Shown here piece after piece: positions 27,100-35,704 of a stretch of 64,000 bases of DNA. The stretch is from positions 1 through 64,000 of the forward strand of contig JAIXYP010000039.1 in assembly GCA_027490155.1 (NCBI GenBank). The letters are read 5' to 3'. How positions within the stretch are numbered: position 1 is the first letter of the stretch; each line of letters starts with the position of its first letter. The position numbers and the translations under genes are program-made. The notes under the pieces are model-generated. The model searched no databases. It saw only the letters and a list, made by a program, of their open reading frames with translations, and was not told the origin of the DNA. The DNA comes from Cytophagaceae bacterium (lineage in GTDB: Bacteria > Bacteroidota > Bacteroidia > Cytophagales > Flexibacteraceae).

Positions 27100-27657
27100 C
27101 TACCCCAAATACACCGGCCTTACCCAATCACCGCTCAACATCCGTAAATAGCCCAAGATGGCGGTGGCGGCCTCTTCCGGGTTGTGCCCTTCGGTATCAA
27201 AGACCAAGTCAAAGAGGTGGGGCATACCCGTTTGGCTGTTCCCGATGCGGCAATAGGCCTTAGAGCGCAAAATCAGGTGCTCAAACTCGGTGCTTGGGCC
27301 TGTGCTGATGCAGATCAGGTAGTCTAGCGGGGTGTCGATAAAGCGGTTGACCAGCTCCAGTTTGATGCGGCCCCATTGGTCAATATCCGTCGGCCGAAAC
27401 GATTTGAACGCCACCTTACACTCGGGTGAGGGCTCATTATCCAAAAAAGTAAACGCGCTTACTGATTTGCCATCATTCAGCAATCCCTTGATCAGCAGGT
27501 CAACGGCCATGGCTTGCTCCTTCTTTGGCGCGCGGAACAATAAGCCCACCTGCCGCACCTGGGCGTAAGTTAGCAGGTGGCCTTGGCGCAGGGCCTCTTG
27601 TTTCCGCAATAAACGGTTCCGGATCTGGAGACTAAGATGTTGGAGGCTGCGGTTCAT
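27100..27657 (-). CDS. DUF6913 family protein
   Basis: A 185-residue cytoplasmic protein matching the Bacteroidota-specific DUF6913 family in length and pattern: an N-terminal helical part (SLQIRNRLLRKQEALRQ), then GLLFRAPKKEQ, a strand-rich core with TFLDNEP and DYLICISTGP, and a C-terminal FDLVFDTEG block. No catalytic motif is known to me for the family. A near-identical core of this gene is duplicated at 25049-25378, downstream of the intervening T9SS gene. Start at ATG 27657. Family call is from pattern memory. Confidence 0.7.
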   Translation of the reverse strand: MNRSLQHLSLQIRNRLLRKQEALRQGHLLTYAQVRQVGLLFRAPKKEQAMAVDLLIKGLLNDGKSVSAFTFLDNEPSPECKVAFKSFRPTDIDQWGRIKLELVNRFIDTPLDYLICISTGPSTEFEHLILRSKAYCRIGNSQTGMPHLFDLVFDTEGHNPEEAATAILGYLRMLSGDWVRPVYLG

Positions 27658-27902
27658 GGCTGATGTTGTCGCAAGTTAGGGCTTTGGCAGATATGCGCGC
27701 ACCCGCTTTCGGGATTGCTGCTTTGCCAGCCTACTGGCGACCATGAGTGGGCATGGTTCGGCACCTTGGCCTAAAATCTTACCATCCGAAAGCCCATTTG
27801 CCGTAACATTGCAGCCATATCATTCTGGCCGCCTAAACCACTGGCCAAGACCTATATATTAGTCGTGCATCTGCCCGACTGTTTGCCCCACCACCAACTG
27901 CT

Positions 27903-29003
27903 ATGCAACCGACAACCGACCAAGTAATCGCCGCCCTCCGCCACGTCGAAGAGCCTGACCTTAAGCAAGACCTCGTTACGCTAGGTATGGTGCAGGATAT
28001 CGTCTGTGCCGAGGGCCAAGTGACCTTTACGGTTGTACTCACCACGCCCGCCTGCCCCCTCAAGGAGCTGATCCGGAAACGCTGTGTGGATGCCATCGCC
28101 ACCCATATCGACCCTTCCATTAAGGTGACGGTCAACCTGACAGCCAATGTAACCAGTGGGCGTGGGCCAACCGGACCATTGCTGCCAGGAGTAAAAAACA
28201 TTGTGGCCATTAGCAGTGGCAAGGGTGGTGTCGGCAAAAGCACCGTTACCGCCAACTTAGCTCTGGCCTTGGCCAAATCTGGCGCATCCGTCGGGTTGAT
28301 TGATGCAGATATCAGTGGCCCATCCGTCCCTGTTATGTTTGGTGCCGAAGGAGACCACCCAACTGTCCAGCAGATTGATGGCAAAAACTGGCTAATCCCG
28401 ATCATGCGCTATGGTGTCAAGTTGCTGAGCATCGGCTTCTTAGCCCCTGCCGAAAATGCCGTCGTCTGGCGTGGCCCGATGATGAGCAGTGCCTTGCGTC
28501 AGTTCATCAGCGATACCCTCTGGGGCGATCTGGATTACCTCCTGATCGACTTGCCACCCGGCACCAGCGACATCCACCTGACCTTGGTGCAGACCGTGCC
28601 CGTGACGGGGGCCATCATCGTGACCACCCCACAAAAGGTCGCCTTGGCTGATGCCGAAAAAGGCCTTAATATGTTCCGCATGCCCCAGATCAATGTACCC
28701 GTCTTGGGCGTGGTCGAGAACATGGCATGGTTCACCCCAGCTGAGCTGCCTGACAATAAATACTACATCTTTGGCCAAGGGGGCGGTGCCCTGCTTGCCG
28801 AGGCTCATAACATCCCGTTATTGGGCCAGATCCCGCTAGTGCAATCTATCCGCGAAAGTGCCGATGCTGGCGCGCCCATCGTACTACATGAGGATGACCC
28901 TGCCGCCGCTGCTTTCTCAGAGCTTGCCGAGTCTGTCGCCCGCCAAGTTGCCATCCGAAACGCCGCCTTGACCCAAACCCAAACAGTCAAGATTGTGGCC
29001 TAA
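27903..29003 (+). CDS. Mrp/ApbC-type iron-sulfur cluster carrier ATPase
   Basis: Cytoplasmic P-loop ATPase of the Mrp/NBP35 family, 366 residues, expected to carry or transfer Fe-S clusters. Residues 1-85 are the MIP18 (DUF59) domain with TPACPLK. The deviant Walker A is SSGKGGVGKST, followed by LIDADISGPS and LLIDLPPGTSD. The CxxC motif found in E. coli-type Mrp after the ENM block is absent: here the sequence reads ENMAWFTPAELPDNKYYIFG. The TerB-like gene begins 36 bp after its stop, suggesting one operon. Start at ATG 27903. Confidence 0.93.
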   Translation: MQPTTDQVIAALRHVEEPDLKQDLVTLGMVQDIVCAEGQVTFTVVLTTPACPLKELIRKRCVDAIATHIDPSIKVTVNLTANVTSGRGPTGPLLPGVKNIVAISSGKGGVGKSTVTANLALALAKSGASVGLIDADISGPSVPVMFGAEGDHPTVQQIDGKNWLIPIMRYGVKLLSIGFLAPAENAVVWRGPMMSSALRQFISDTLWGDLDYLLIDLPPGTSDIHLTLVQTVPVTGAIIVTTPQKVALADAEKGLNMFRMPQINVPVLGVVENMAWFTPAELPDNKYYIFGQGGGALLAEAHNIPLLGQIPLVQSIRESADAGAPIVLHEDDPAAAAFSELAESVARQVAIRNAALTQTQTVKIVA

Positions 29004-29039
29004 GTCTTGTTTTCGTTGGCCTAAACTACCCACCCACAG

Positions 29040-29483
29040 ATGTCTATATTCAGCAAGTTTTTGCAGCCCAGCCAAGACCCCGGCCTGCCCGAAATCAAAA
29101 CGGAGGCCGAAGCATTCATGGTGATCCTGTATGCCGTCGTGACGGCAGACCAAGCCCTGTTCGACTCTGAGCTGGATGCGCTGATTGCCGTCTGTAAAGC
29201 CCGTGGACAGTTTCAGGATATTGACGTCGAGGTCCAGCTAGATCGGGTGATGGAAATCTCAGCCGATGCCAACGGAGCCGTGAACCTCATCCGCCCTGCT
29301 GCCGCTCGCTTAACCGAATCCCACCGTGAGGCTGTCTTTATCACCGCGCTTGACTTGGTGCTGGCCGATGGCTATATCCATAACGAAGAGGCCGTTCTGC
29401 TACAAGAGCTGGAGCAGGTCCTGAAAATCAAACCCGAGCTGGCCGACAAAGCACGGGACATCATGAAACGCAAATACCTCTAG
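29040..29483 (+). CDS. TerB-like protein
   Basis: A 147-residue, all-helical cytoplasmic protein of the TerB (tellurite resistance) superfamily. Two halves repeat an acidic pattern: AVVTADQALFDSELDAL and LDLVLADGYIHNEEAVLLQ, the DG-x(3)-EE type metal-binding helix-hairpin of TerB domains. No other ter gene is present, and single TerB proteins have no established role, so the name should not be read as tellurite resistance. It follows mrp by 36 bp. Confidence 0.82.
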   Translation: MSIFSKFLQPSQDPGLPEIKTEAEAFMVILYAVVTADQALFDSELDALIAVCKARGQFQDIDVEVQLDRVMEISADANGAVNLIRPAAARLTESHREAVFITALDLVLADGYIHNEEAVLLQELEQVLKIKPELADKARDIMKRKYL

Positions 29484-29663
29484 TTGTCAGATAGGTGCCT
29501 GAGTACCCTTTGAGGTGCGTCCATTGTCGAAACAACTGGGTCGGCAATCCAACGATATTTTCGGTTTTGGTTGCTTTTGGCCCTGTATCCGTGCTATTTT
29601 GGGGTTGAGCTACAGGACGTAATCATCAGGTATCTATATCAGATCCTTAGCCACCCTCCACAC

Positions 29664-30476
29664 ATGAGCGCAGCCCCTGTCAATTCGGTCTATGGATATG
29701 TCAAGAACTGCTTGTTCGTCAACCTAGACACCGTGGCGGCATTTGCCTCCCCAGCAGATATGCCCGAGGTGCTACAAGTCCTGTGGGATCATAAAGCCAA
29801 ACAGCTAGACCCCACTGGCACCATCGATCCACTGGAACTTTACCGCAGCAAGGCCCCATTTTATGCCGAGTTTTCGAAGGTTGCCGCCCTAGGCCTCAGC
29901 TACTTTGCCGAAACCGAAAGCAACCAGATCGAGCTGCGCGCCACCGGCATCGCCACCCGCACCGAGGTTGACCTGCTGCATCATTTCGGTAGTACCTTGT
30001 TCAAAAAACGCTTCAGTGCCAAAGAGCTGCACCTCGTGGGCCACAACGCCCGCGACTACCATATCCCGATGTTGGGGCGTCGGTTTCTGGCTAATGGCAT
30101 CGCCCTACCTGCCATCCTGAACACCCAGTACCTCAAACCTTGGGAGGTGCCTATTGAGGACACCATGGAAATGTGGCGCTTTACCGAGCGGCGGGCCTAT
30201 ATCAACCTTGTGACCTTGGCCTTGACGCTAGGCATCGGCACCTCCCCAGCTGACCCTGAAACAGATGCCCCCATCACCACCTCGGACTTGTTGCGCCTAG
30301 CCGAGCTCAACTCTGCCGAACGTGCCATGTCGAACTCCGCAGTCTATCACAACCCGACAGAGGACCTCAGACCGATGGCCAGCACCGCAAGGCTCAAAGC
30401 GGCTTTGGTGGCCCAGGTTTGGCTCCGTTTGCGTTCTTTGCCAGCCTTAGCACCTAATCAAATCCGCTTTGTATAG
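29664..30476 (+). CDS. 3'-5' exonuclease-fold protein (PolB-exonuclease-like) with substituted active site
   Basis: A 270-residue member of the predicted 3'-5' exonucleases related to the PolB proofreading domain (DEDD superfamily). The framework is intact: LWDHKAK, AEFSKVAALGLSYF, GHNARDYHIPML, KPWEVPIEDTMEMW, and LALTLGIGTSPAD. At the catalytic positions, however, the usual DIET reads NLDT (residues 20-23), and the usual FDxP aspartate reads YHIP (His133). Asp166 is kept. It may therefore be inactive or altered. I use ATG 29664; a longer frame starts with TTG at 29571. It follows TerB by 180 bp. Confidence 0.8.
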   Translation: MSAAPVNSVYGYVKNCLFVNLDTVAAFASPADMPEVLQVLWDHKAKQLDPTGTIDPLELYRSKAPFYAEFSKVAALGLSYFAETESNQIELRATGIATRTEVDLLHHFGSTLFKKRFSAKELHLVGHNARDYHIPMLGRRFLANGIALPAILNTQYLKPWEVPIEDTMEMWRFTERRAYINLVTLALTLGIGTSPADPETDAPITTSDLLRLAELNSAERAMSNSAVYHNPTEDLRPMASTARLKAALVAQVWLRLRSLPALAPNQIRFV

Positions 30477-30746
30477 TCTCAAGCAGCCCAAAGGGAGGTA
30501 ATACCGAATTAAATTTTGGTTAACCAAGGGCTAATATGTGTAGTCTGATAGTCGATACGGCCTTTGGCATCAAAAAAAATGGCAATATTGCCGCCCAGTT
30601 GTTTGGCCAACTTCTGTGGGTAGCAATCCATTGATCGACTTGCCCATACGACTGATGCCCCTATTGGATGACTTCGCCGACCTGACGCGTCATCAAACTG
30701 ATTACAACACCAAAACACCCAGCTAGGATACCATCCGCTCCCTTTC

Positions 30747-31346
30747 ATGAACCAAAAGTTTTTTGCCCCCTTTGCCACCTCCTTTTTCCTATTGATCGGG
30801 CTCTTGGCCACATCTTTTGCGCAAGCACAGTACAACGACGGACAACCTGGTCGGGACAAGTCTCTGGTGCTCAAGGTCTATCCCTTGTTTTTTGGGCCTA
30901 TGCCACGGCTAGCATTGGCAGGGTCTGTAGAGTTTAAGGTAGCAGAGTCCGGCACCCTACAGCTCGACGGTCAATTTGGCCTGCCTTACACAATGGATAA
31001 CTACAATGTCCAGTACAACTATTTTGGCGGGCAGTATCGTTACTACTTCAACGGATTTGAGGCCTTTGACGGATTCTACGGTGGTGCTCAAGTTGGTATC
31101 GGTACCGCAACATTCACCGAGGATATCAGCAAAACCAACGGTCGCCACTTTGCCATTCCCGTAGGAATCGTGGTAGGTTACCAGTTCAAAATCACCAAGA
31201 AGCTTTACCTAGACCTTTTCTTAGGGCCTCAGGTTGCGGTCAATGGCAAGTTCGAGACCACCAACCCTACTAGCAACTTCTTCAACTTCAAAAGCTATGA
31301 CGGCCTTAGCCTACGTTCGGGCCTTGGTCTCTGCTACGGTTTCTAG
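30747..31346 (+). CDS. outer-membrane beta-barrel protein
   Basis: A 199-residue protein with a signal peptide (LLATSFAQAQ) and about eight amphipathic strands rich in Tyr, Phe and Gly (GGQYRYYF, YGGAQVGIG, IPVGIVVGYQF, LYLDLFLGPQ), ending in Phe as outer-membrane barrels do. It resembles small DUF3575-like or OmpW-size porins of Bacteroidota. No ligand or enzyme feature is visible. The 270 bp upstream hold no gene I can support. A bidirectional terminator lies about 55 bp downstream. Confidence 0.8.
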   Translation: MNQKFFAPFATSFFLLIGLLATSFAQAQYNDGQPGRDKSLVLKVYPLFFGPMPRLALAGSVEFKVAESGTLQLDGQFGLPYTMDNYNVQYNYFGGQYRYYFNGFEAFDGFYGGAQVGIGTATFTEDISKTNGRHFAIPVGIVVGYQFKITKKLYLDLFLGPQVAVNGKFETTNPTSNFFNFKSYDGLSLRSGLGLCYGF

Positions 31347-31403
31347 ATTGCCTAAATTATAGGGTCTAGGGGCGCCATGGTGCCAGTCCTGATCCTGATA
31401 AAA

Positions 31404-31449
31404 AACAAAACACCTAGTCGGCTACTGTGCAGGCTAGGTGTTTTTTGTT
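31404..31449. terminator. bidirectional intrinsic terminator
   Basis: AACACCTAG pairs with CTAGGTGTT around a 15-16 nt loop; the A-rich left flank and TTTTTTG right flank give a U tract in both directions. It serves the barrel gene on the plus strand and the end of the phage-head cluster on the minus strand. Confidence 0.85.
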
Positions 31450-31493
31450 ACAGGATCTGGTTTATTTATGGGTTGATCTTGGTTGTCTGGCCC

Positions 31494-32009
31494 CTAAAAC
31501 AATTTGGGGCTGCCCATATATCCGCGTGCAGAAGCCAGAAGCTCGAAGTTGGGATAGAGGTCCGGGTGGTCTTGGAGGTGCTGGACCAATTGTTGGGTCC
31601 ATGCCTCGGCCACAAGGCGTTGTTTGGCCATCATGGCCAAGAGCTGTGGACTAGTCGAAAGCAGGTTGTCGCCTTTGGTGTTGGCGATTGCTGGGGATAG
31701 CAGGGGCCAGAAGTTGGGCAGGGAATACTTGTAAGCCCAAGCAGCTAGGCAGGGCCTCAGGACCTTGAGCAGGTCATCATACGGGCCAGCAGGGGACGCT
31801 TCGGTGCCGAAGGCAATGGCAGAGATCAAGCTTTCGTATAGGCCAGAACCTAGTAGCCTGCGCGCCACTACCTGATGCACTAGGTAGAGCTCGGCGCTGA
31901 AGTGTTGATCCTGTACGTTGTTGGGCAGTGGTTGGTAGGTCCGGAACTGCTGCGGATTTAGCAGCAAGAGTTCGGCATCAAGCCTGGTTGGGAGGGTGGT
32001 CGTTTCCAT
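31494..32009 (-). CDS. DUF6712-type phage head-connector protein
   Basis: A 171-residue helical protein that begins with LLLLNPQQFRTYQPL and VQDQHFSAELYLVHQV, the pattern of DUF6712 proteins found beside portal genes in Bacteroidota phages, probably adaptor or connector proteins at the head-tail interface. Last gene of the head cluster, 7 bp after the portal stop. I use ATG 32009; the longer frame begins at TTG 32027 and would overlap the portal gene. A bidirectional terminator follows at 31404-31449. Confidence 0.65.
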   Translation of the reverse strand: METTTLPTRLDAELLLLNPQQFRTYQPLPNNVQDQHFSAELYLVHQVVARRLLGSGLYESLISAIAFGTEASPAGPYDDLLKVLRPCLAAWAYKYSLPNFWPLLSPAIANTKGDNLLSTSPQLLAMMAKQRLVAEAWTQQLVQHLQDHPDLYPNFELLASARGYMGSPKLF

Positions 32010-32016
32010 AGCGGTG

Positions 32017-33390
32017 TCATTGGGCAAGGGAGTGGTCGGATGTTAGCCTGGGGCTTTTGGTGCTGGATGAGCCTTTGTGTAGTGCTGTATCATGTCCTTG
32101 AGGCGGATTAGTGTCTTGGTCTGTCTGGTGTCTGAGCAAAGACTCTGCCACGGTGGGCTGATGTCCTGCTTTGTCATTGATGCCAGACAGGCGCGGTTCG
32201 TAACCCAACTCTTGCCGTAATTCGTCAATGGTCAGGAGTTTGGCTAGTAGATCTTCCTCGAAAACGAGGCGAATAGGTTTACTATTGCTGATATCCAAGT
32301 CATTGACTGTCAGGCCGGCGAATTGGGCCAAATGCATCAGCTGCTGCAGGATGGTAAGCTGCATGGGGCGGATAACGGTATTAAAAAAATGTTCGGCAGC
32401 GACCGAAATTTCGTTGCCACGACCACCTAGGCTACCATGTCCGGGCAAGCCAGCCAACACAGGGCTACTCAGCCGATGGGCCGTGATGATGCGTTGGGTG
32501 GTGTCCGTGGCCCATGCTTTGTACAGATCGGCATTGCCCCGCACCTCGATGGGGGCGATGCTAACCTTGCCTGAACCATTCATTCCGTAGGTGATCAGGA
32601 CCTCGCCTGCTTGGGCTGCACCGCTGAATTTGCGCTTCAGCTCCCTGTAGAATTGTTGGCGTTCGTCCTCAGTAGGCTCGCTATCAACGGAGATGTGGAG
32701 AGCTGGGAACATCCCGTTCTGCATGTTCGCAGTCTTAAACTGGCTGTACTCATAGTCCCAGACCACTTCGGGCAAGGCAGCTTGGTAGGGCGCGATGGGG
32801 TAGTGGGGCCACTCGGGGCAATAGTCCGCATAATACCAAACCTGACGGGGTTGCCGCTTGGCCGCTTCGGGGTCAAACAGCGGAATCATGATCGGTTTGT
32901 AGTCTGGGGTTTGGTGCTGCTGATATGCCTGCCAATCACGGCTGAGGTAAACATGGTCGGGGTTTTGGGTGGCCTCATTCGGTTGGCTGAGCCGCAATTG
33001 GCTGAAGGGCAGGTGGCGCAAAGCAGCTGGTTTGGTCCCGTCGCGCGACCAGATCACCTCCAGCGCAAAGCCACCGAACAGCACATAGTCTTGCCCAATG
33101 TGGTGCAGCAAGTTGGGGCTGATTAGCGACTGGTTGAGCGGCAGATTCAGGAACCCTTCGCCGATCAAAAGGTCGTGTTTTAGCTTCAGGATGGCGGCAT
33201 GGGTAGGCGAGTAGCTCCGGAACCGAATCAGGTGTTGTGGGTAGAGATTATCGTCTCCAAAGGGCTGCCAAGGGTGTTTTTTACCTAATAAATGAGGCAT
33301 ACCTACCTGTTGGTAGGCAGGATCCGTAGGCATAAATCCTGCCAAGGAGCTGGTGCTGCTCAGCCGCAAAAAATCTAGGTTTGGGATCAT
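32017..33390 (-). CDS. phage portal protein
   Basis: A 457-residue portal protein, the dodecameric ring at the capsid vertex through which DNA passes. Supporting features are the order of blocks: an N-terminal PFGDDNLYPQHL with HAAILKLKHDLLIGEGF, a middle DYVLFGGFALEVIW typical of portals, KPIMIPLFDP, and a C-terminal half with helix-rich ISVAAEHFFNTVIRPMQ and LLTIDELRQELGYEPRL, a hallmark end of HK97/PBSX-like portals. I use ATG 33390 over TTG 33396. The C-terminal tail is Ser/His/Gln-rich. Its position after the capsid gene, not before it, is unusual. Confidence 0.82.
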   Translation of the reverse strand: MIPNLDFLRLSSTSSLAGFMPTDPAYQQVGMPHLLGKKHPWQPFGDDNLYPQHLIRFRSYSPTHAAILKLKHDLLIGEGFLNLPLNQSLISPNLLHHIGQDYVLFGGFALEVIWSRDGTKPAALRHLPFSQLRLSQPNEATQNPDHVYLSRDWQAYQQHQTPDYKPIMIPLFDPEAAKRQPRQVWYYADYCPEWPHYPIAPYQAALPEVVWDYEYSQFKTANMQNGMFPALHISVDSEPTEDERQQFYRELKRKFSGAAQAGEVLITYGMNGSGKVSIAPIEVRGNADLYKAWATDTTQRIITAHRLSSPVLAGLPGHGSLGGRGNEISVAAEHFFNTVIRPMQLTILQQLMHLAQFAGLTVNDLDISNSKPIRLVFEEDLLAKLLTIDELRQELGYEPRLSGINDKAGHQPTVAESLLRHQTDQDTNPPQGHDTALHKGSSSTKSPRLTSDHSLAQ

Positions 33391-33449
33391 CGTCAAGGAT
33401 TGGGTTTTGGTCAGGTGGAGGGTGTTATTTGATGCGCTGCTAGTTCAGG

Positions 33450-33902
33450 CTAGGCAGTGCCGTTGCCAACCAAACGTCCCTCTACCCAGACCTGCAGCCG
33501 GAACTCCGCATAGCTGCTCGGGATCACTTTTAGGCGCAGTGCTTGGCTGTTGACATCAGACAAGAGGGTGGGCAAGGTCATCAGTTGAACTTGGCGGACG
33601 GTATGTGCTAGGGTCGTCGCACTGATAAAATTGTTGGCCAACGTATTGGTCCCGATGCTGATTTGGGGCAGGACAGGTGAGGGGTTGGCTTCCTGTGACC
33701 AGACGATGACCATCACTTGGGTGAGTTGGACATATTGCCCTGCCTGTGCCGCCAGCAGGACATGGTCTTGGGCTTGGGTGGCGTCAATGATTCCCGTCTT
33801 GATAGTGAAAGTGCCAGGCTTGATAGCCGTGACAAGGTTGTTGTACTTGGTGACGAGTGTCGTGGTCAGGTCGCCCGCAATGATGGTTGGTGGTTGGTAC
33901 AT
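33450..33902 (-). CDS. phage-cluster protein of unknown function
   Basis: A 150-residue beta-rich protein I do not recognise, between the portal and two other unassigned genes of the head cluster. It has no signal peptide or membrane segment. The alternating Val/Thr pattern (VQLTQVMVIVW, AEFRLQVWVEGRLV) suggests a beta sandwich such as a capsid decoration or fibre protein, which is inference from context only. Start at ATG 33902. Confidence 0.6.
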   Translation of the reverse strand: MYQPPTIIAGDLTTTLVTKYNNLVTAIKPGTFTIKTGIIDATQAQDHVLLAAQAGQYVQLTQVMVIVWSQEANPSPVLPQISIGTNTLANNFISATTLAHTVRQVQLMTLPTLLSDVNSQALRLKVIPSSYAEFRLQVWVEGRLVGNGTA

Positions 33903-33984
33903 GGGTTATTGCTGATGAAGTGGATGGATAGAATTTTGGTAGATTGTTTCAATCGTAACCGCGATTACGATCTAGGTTTTAAGT

Positions 33985-34671
33985 TTAGCCAAGGGTGTTC
34001 AGGCTGGCTTCAGCAATCATCTGAAGCGGTATCATATCACGGTCCCAGTCGATGACCAAGGACTGGTTTGGTGTATATGTTTTTGGCAGCGGCATCACAT
34101 CATCAGCTAGGCGAATCAGGTTTTGGTTACCATGGCCAATTAGGTCTGCCCTGTAGCATTGATCCGCATTGGGACCCGAAAGCCAGAGCTGACTCAACAC
34201 CGTGATGCCTCGGTCAAAAGGGCATAGGTAATAGTGGCCATCCGATAGGCGTACGATCACCAAAAAGCGATGGCGATAGGGTAGGGCAAGACCAATCAAG
34301 ATCTCAAAATCAGCTTTTAAAAGCATTAGACGCATCCGCACGCAAATACTTTCGTTTTGATCTTGTACGCCGACCGCATTAGGATTGACCAGTTGCTGCG
34401 GTAGGGTAAGGATGCTGGCATGGGCCTGACAACTGAGGCGGGTCCAGTGCCCGGGTGCAATCAGATCATCAGGGCCGAAACGTAAGGCCCGGACCTGTCC
34501 ATCCTCGATGATGGGCCGAAACGCTTGGTCAAATGGTCGTAGCCATACCTCCTGAATCTGGAGGCGGGGGGCATTGTTTTCGTCGCTTTTGATTTTGGGT
34601 GGATTGGGCATGGCACCCAAGGCAAGGTCTTGTGCCATTTGGTTGCTGGCGGTATATGAGAGATTGGGCAT
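33985..34671 (-). CDS. phage-cluster protein of unknown function
   Basis: A 228-residue protein without a recognised domain, co-oriented with the capsid genes. The first 45 residues are polar (GAMPNPPKIKSDENNAP); the remainder is beta-rich with LRPFDQAFRPIIEDGQ and YRHRFLVIVRLSDGHYYL. No signal peptide or membrane segment. Probably a structural or head-completion protein by position. A small imperfect inverted repeat ATCGTAA/TTACGAT lies just beyond its stop at 33952-33971. Start at ATG 34671. Confidence 0.6.
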   Translation of the reverse strand: MPNLSYTASNQMAQDLALGAMPNPPKIKSDENNAPRLQIQEVWLRPFDQAFRPIIEDGQVRALRFGPDDLIAPGHWTRLSCQAHASILTLPQQLVNPNAVGVQDQNESICVRMRLMLLKADFEILIGLALPYRHRFLVIVRLSDGHYYLCPFDRGITVLSQLWLSGPNADQCYRADLIGHGNQNLIRLADDVMPLPKTYTPNQSLVIDWDRDMIPLQMIAEASLNTLG

Positions 34672-34739
34672 GATTGGGTTGGCTTTTGGGGTGATCGATC
34701 AAACAAATTATTGCCAGTTGGGATGGCCTGAAGCTTGCC

Positions 34740-35519
34740 TTAAAACCGACGGAAAAACAGTTCATCGGTCGAGCTGCCTCCTTGGTTCTGGACTACCAGT
34801 TTCCGATCTGGCCCGCCAACACCAGCCGGGATTCTGGCCTTGATGCGGTAGGTGTTGCTGTATGCCTCCACAACGAAACTACAGGCCACATCACCCCACC
34901 AGACCCTTGTGCTGCCATAGAGATAATCCCCCTCGATCGTGATGTCATGGCTAAAGGCGCCGTTGCCGATGCCAGGACTAACTGCCGAAAGCGTCGGGGC
35001 CACTCCTGCCAACGAATAAGCCAACTCGGGTGGCAAATAGCCGATCTGGAGTGGGGCAACTAGCGGTGCATTGTCAAGGCCAAATTGCAGCTCTGTAAAC
35101 GGCATTTGTTGCTTGTCGAGCGATGGCCACTTGATCTGCTGCAGCCGTATCGGATGGTCCAGCCCCAGCACCAAGTGATCGGCTGAAGCGGCTAGGCGCA
35201 AGACCAGTAACATTTCGGCCTCCGTGAGCTCGTCGTCCAGTTGGCGTGCTAGGCGGTGTTTGGGTGGGCAAACGACCCGCACCACTGGTTGGCTATGCAG
35301 GCACTCACCTTGCCGGATATAGTGCAGTGTGCCTTCATTTGGCAGGATATCGAGGGATATAAAGCAGCTATTAGGGCGCATTTGCCAAGTGGATTGGTGC
35401 GTCACGGGGTGGATGTGGTAGTTGAGGATATGATTCCGGTCGGCTACCCAGACCTTGCTGAGGCCGACATAGCCTGCGGTAATGGTTGGGTCAGTGGGTG
35501 TGTTGATGATGGGCTGCAT
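34740..35519 (-). CDS. phage-cluster protein with C-terminal IPT/TIG-like domain
   Basis: A 259-residue protein. Residues about 175-258 have the IPT/TIG immunoglobulin-like pattern: PTLSAVSPGIGNGAF, ITIEGDYLYGSTRVWWGD, IPAGVGGPDRKLVVQNQGG. The N-terminal 165 residues are unassigned. Ig-like domains are common on phage capsid and tail surfaces, where they help bind carbohydrate, so a surface decoration role is plausible. It follows the capsid gene after an intrinsic terminator, so it probably relies on read-through or its own promoter. Confidence 0.65.
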   Translation of the reverse strand: MQPIINTPTDPTITAGYVGLSKVWVADRNHILNYHIHPVTHQSTWQMRPNSCFISLDILPNEGTLHYIRQGECLHSQPVVRVVCPPKHRLARQLDDELTEAEMLLVLRLAASADHLVLGLDHPIRLQQIKWPSLDKQQMPFTELQFGLDNAPLVAPLQIGYLPPELAYSLAGVAPTLSAVSPGIGNGAFSHDITIEGDYLYGSTRVWWGDVACSFVVEAYSNTYRIKARIPAGVGGPDRKLVVQNQGGSSTDELFFRRF

Positions 35520-35615
35520 AGCTGTGGATATGGTCAGGAAAGAGGTGGAGATAGCTAATAACAGATTGGGGTATTTAGCAATGCTTGATCGGTCTTCTTT
35601 GGTATTTTATTGATC

Positions 35616-35665
35616 AAAAAATCAGGCCCTTTGGCAAAGGGGGTGGCAAGGGCCAAGGGCCTGAT
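35616..35665 (-). terminator. intrinsic terminator directly after the major capsid gene
   Basis: On the minus strand ATCAGGCCCTTGGC pairs with GCCAAAGGGCCTGAT (one unpaired A) and is followed by TTTTTT. It lies about 40 bp beyond the capsid stop codon, inside the head cluster. Confidence 0.85.
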
Positions 35666-35704
35666 TATCAATCAAAAAGCAGGGGATTTATCTGCCCCAA
35701 TCGA

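Noticed and set aside
30509-30874. 121-codon minus-strand frame covering the start of the barrel gene
   Set aside because: It overlaps the signal-peptide region of the plus-strand barrel gene and shows no coding features of its own.
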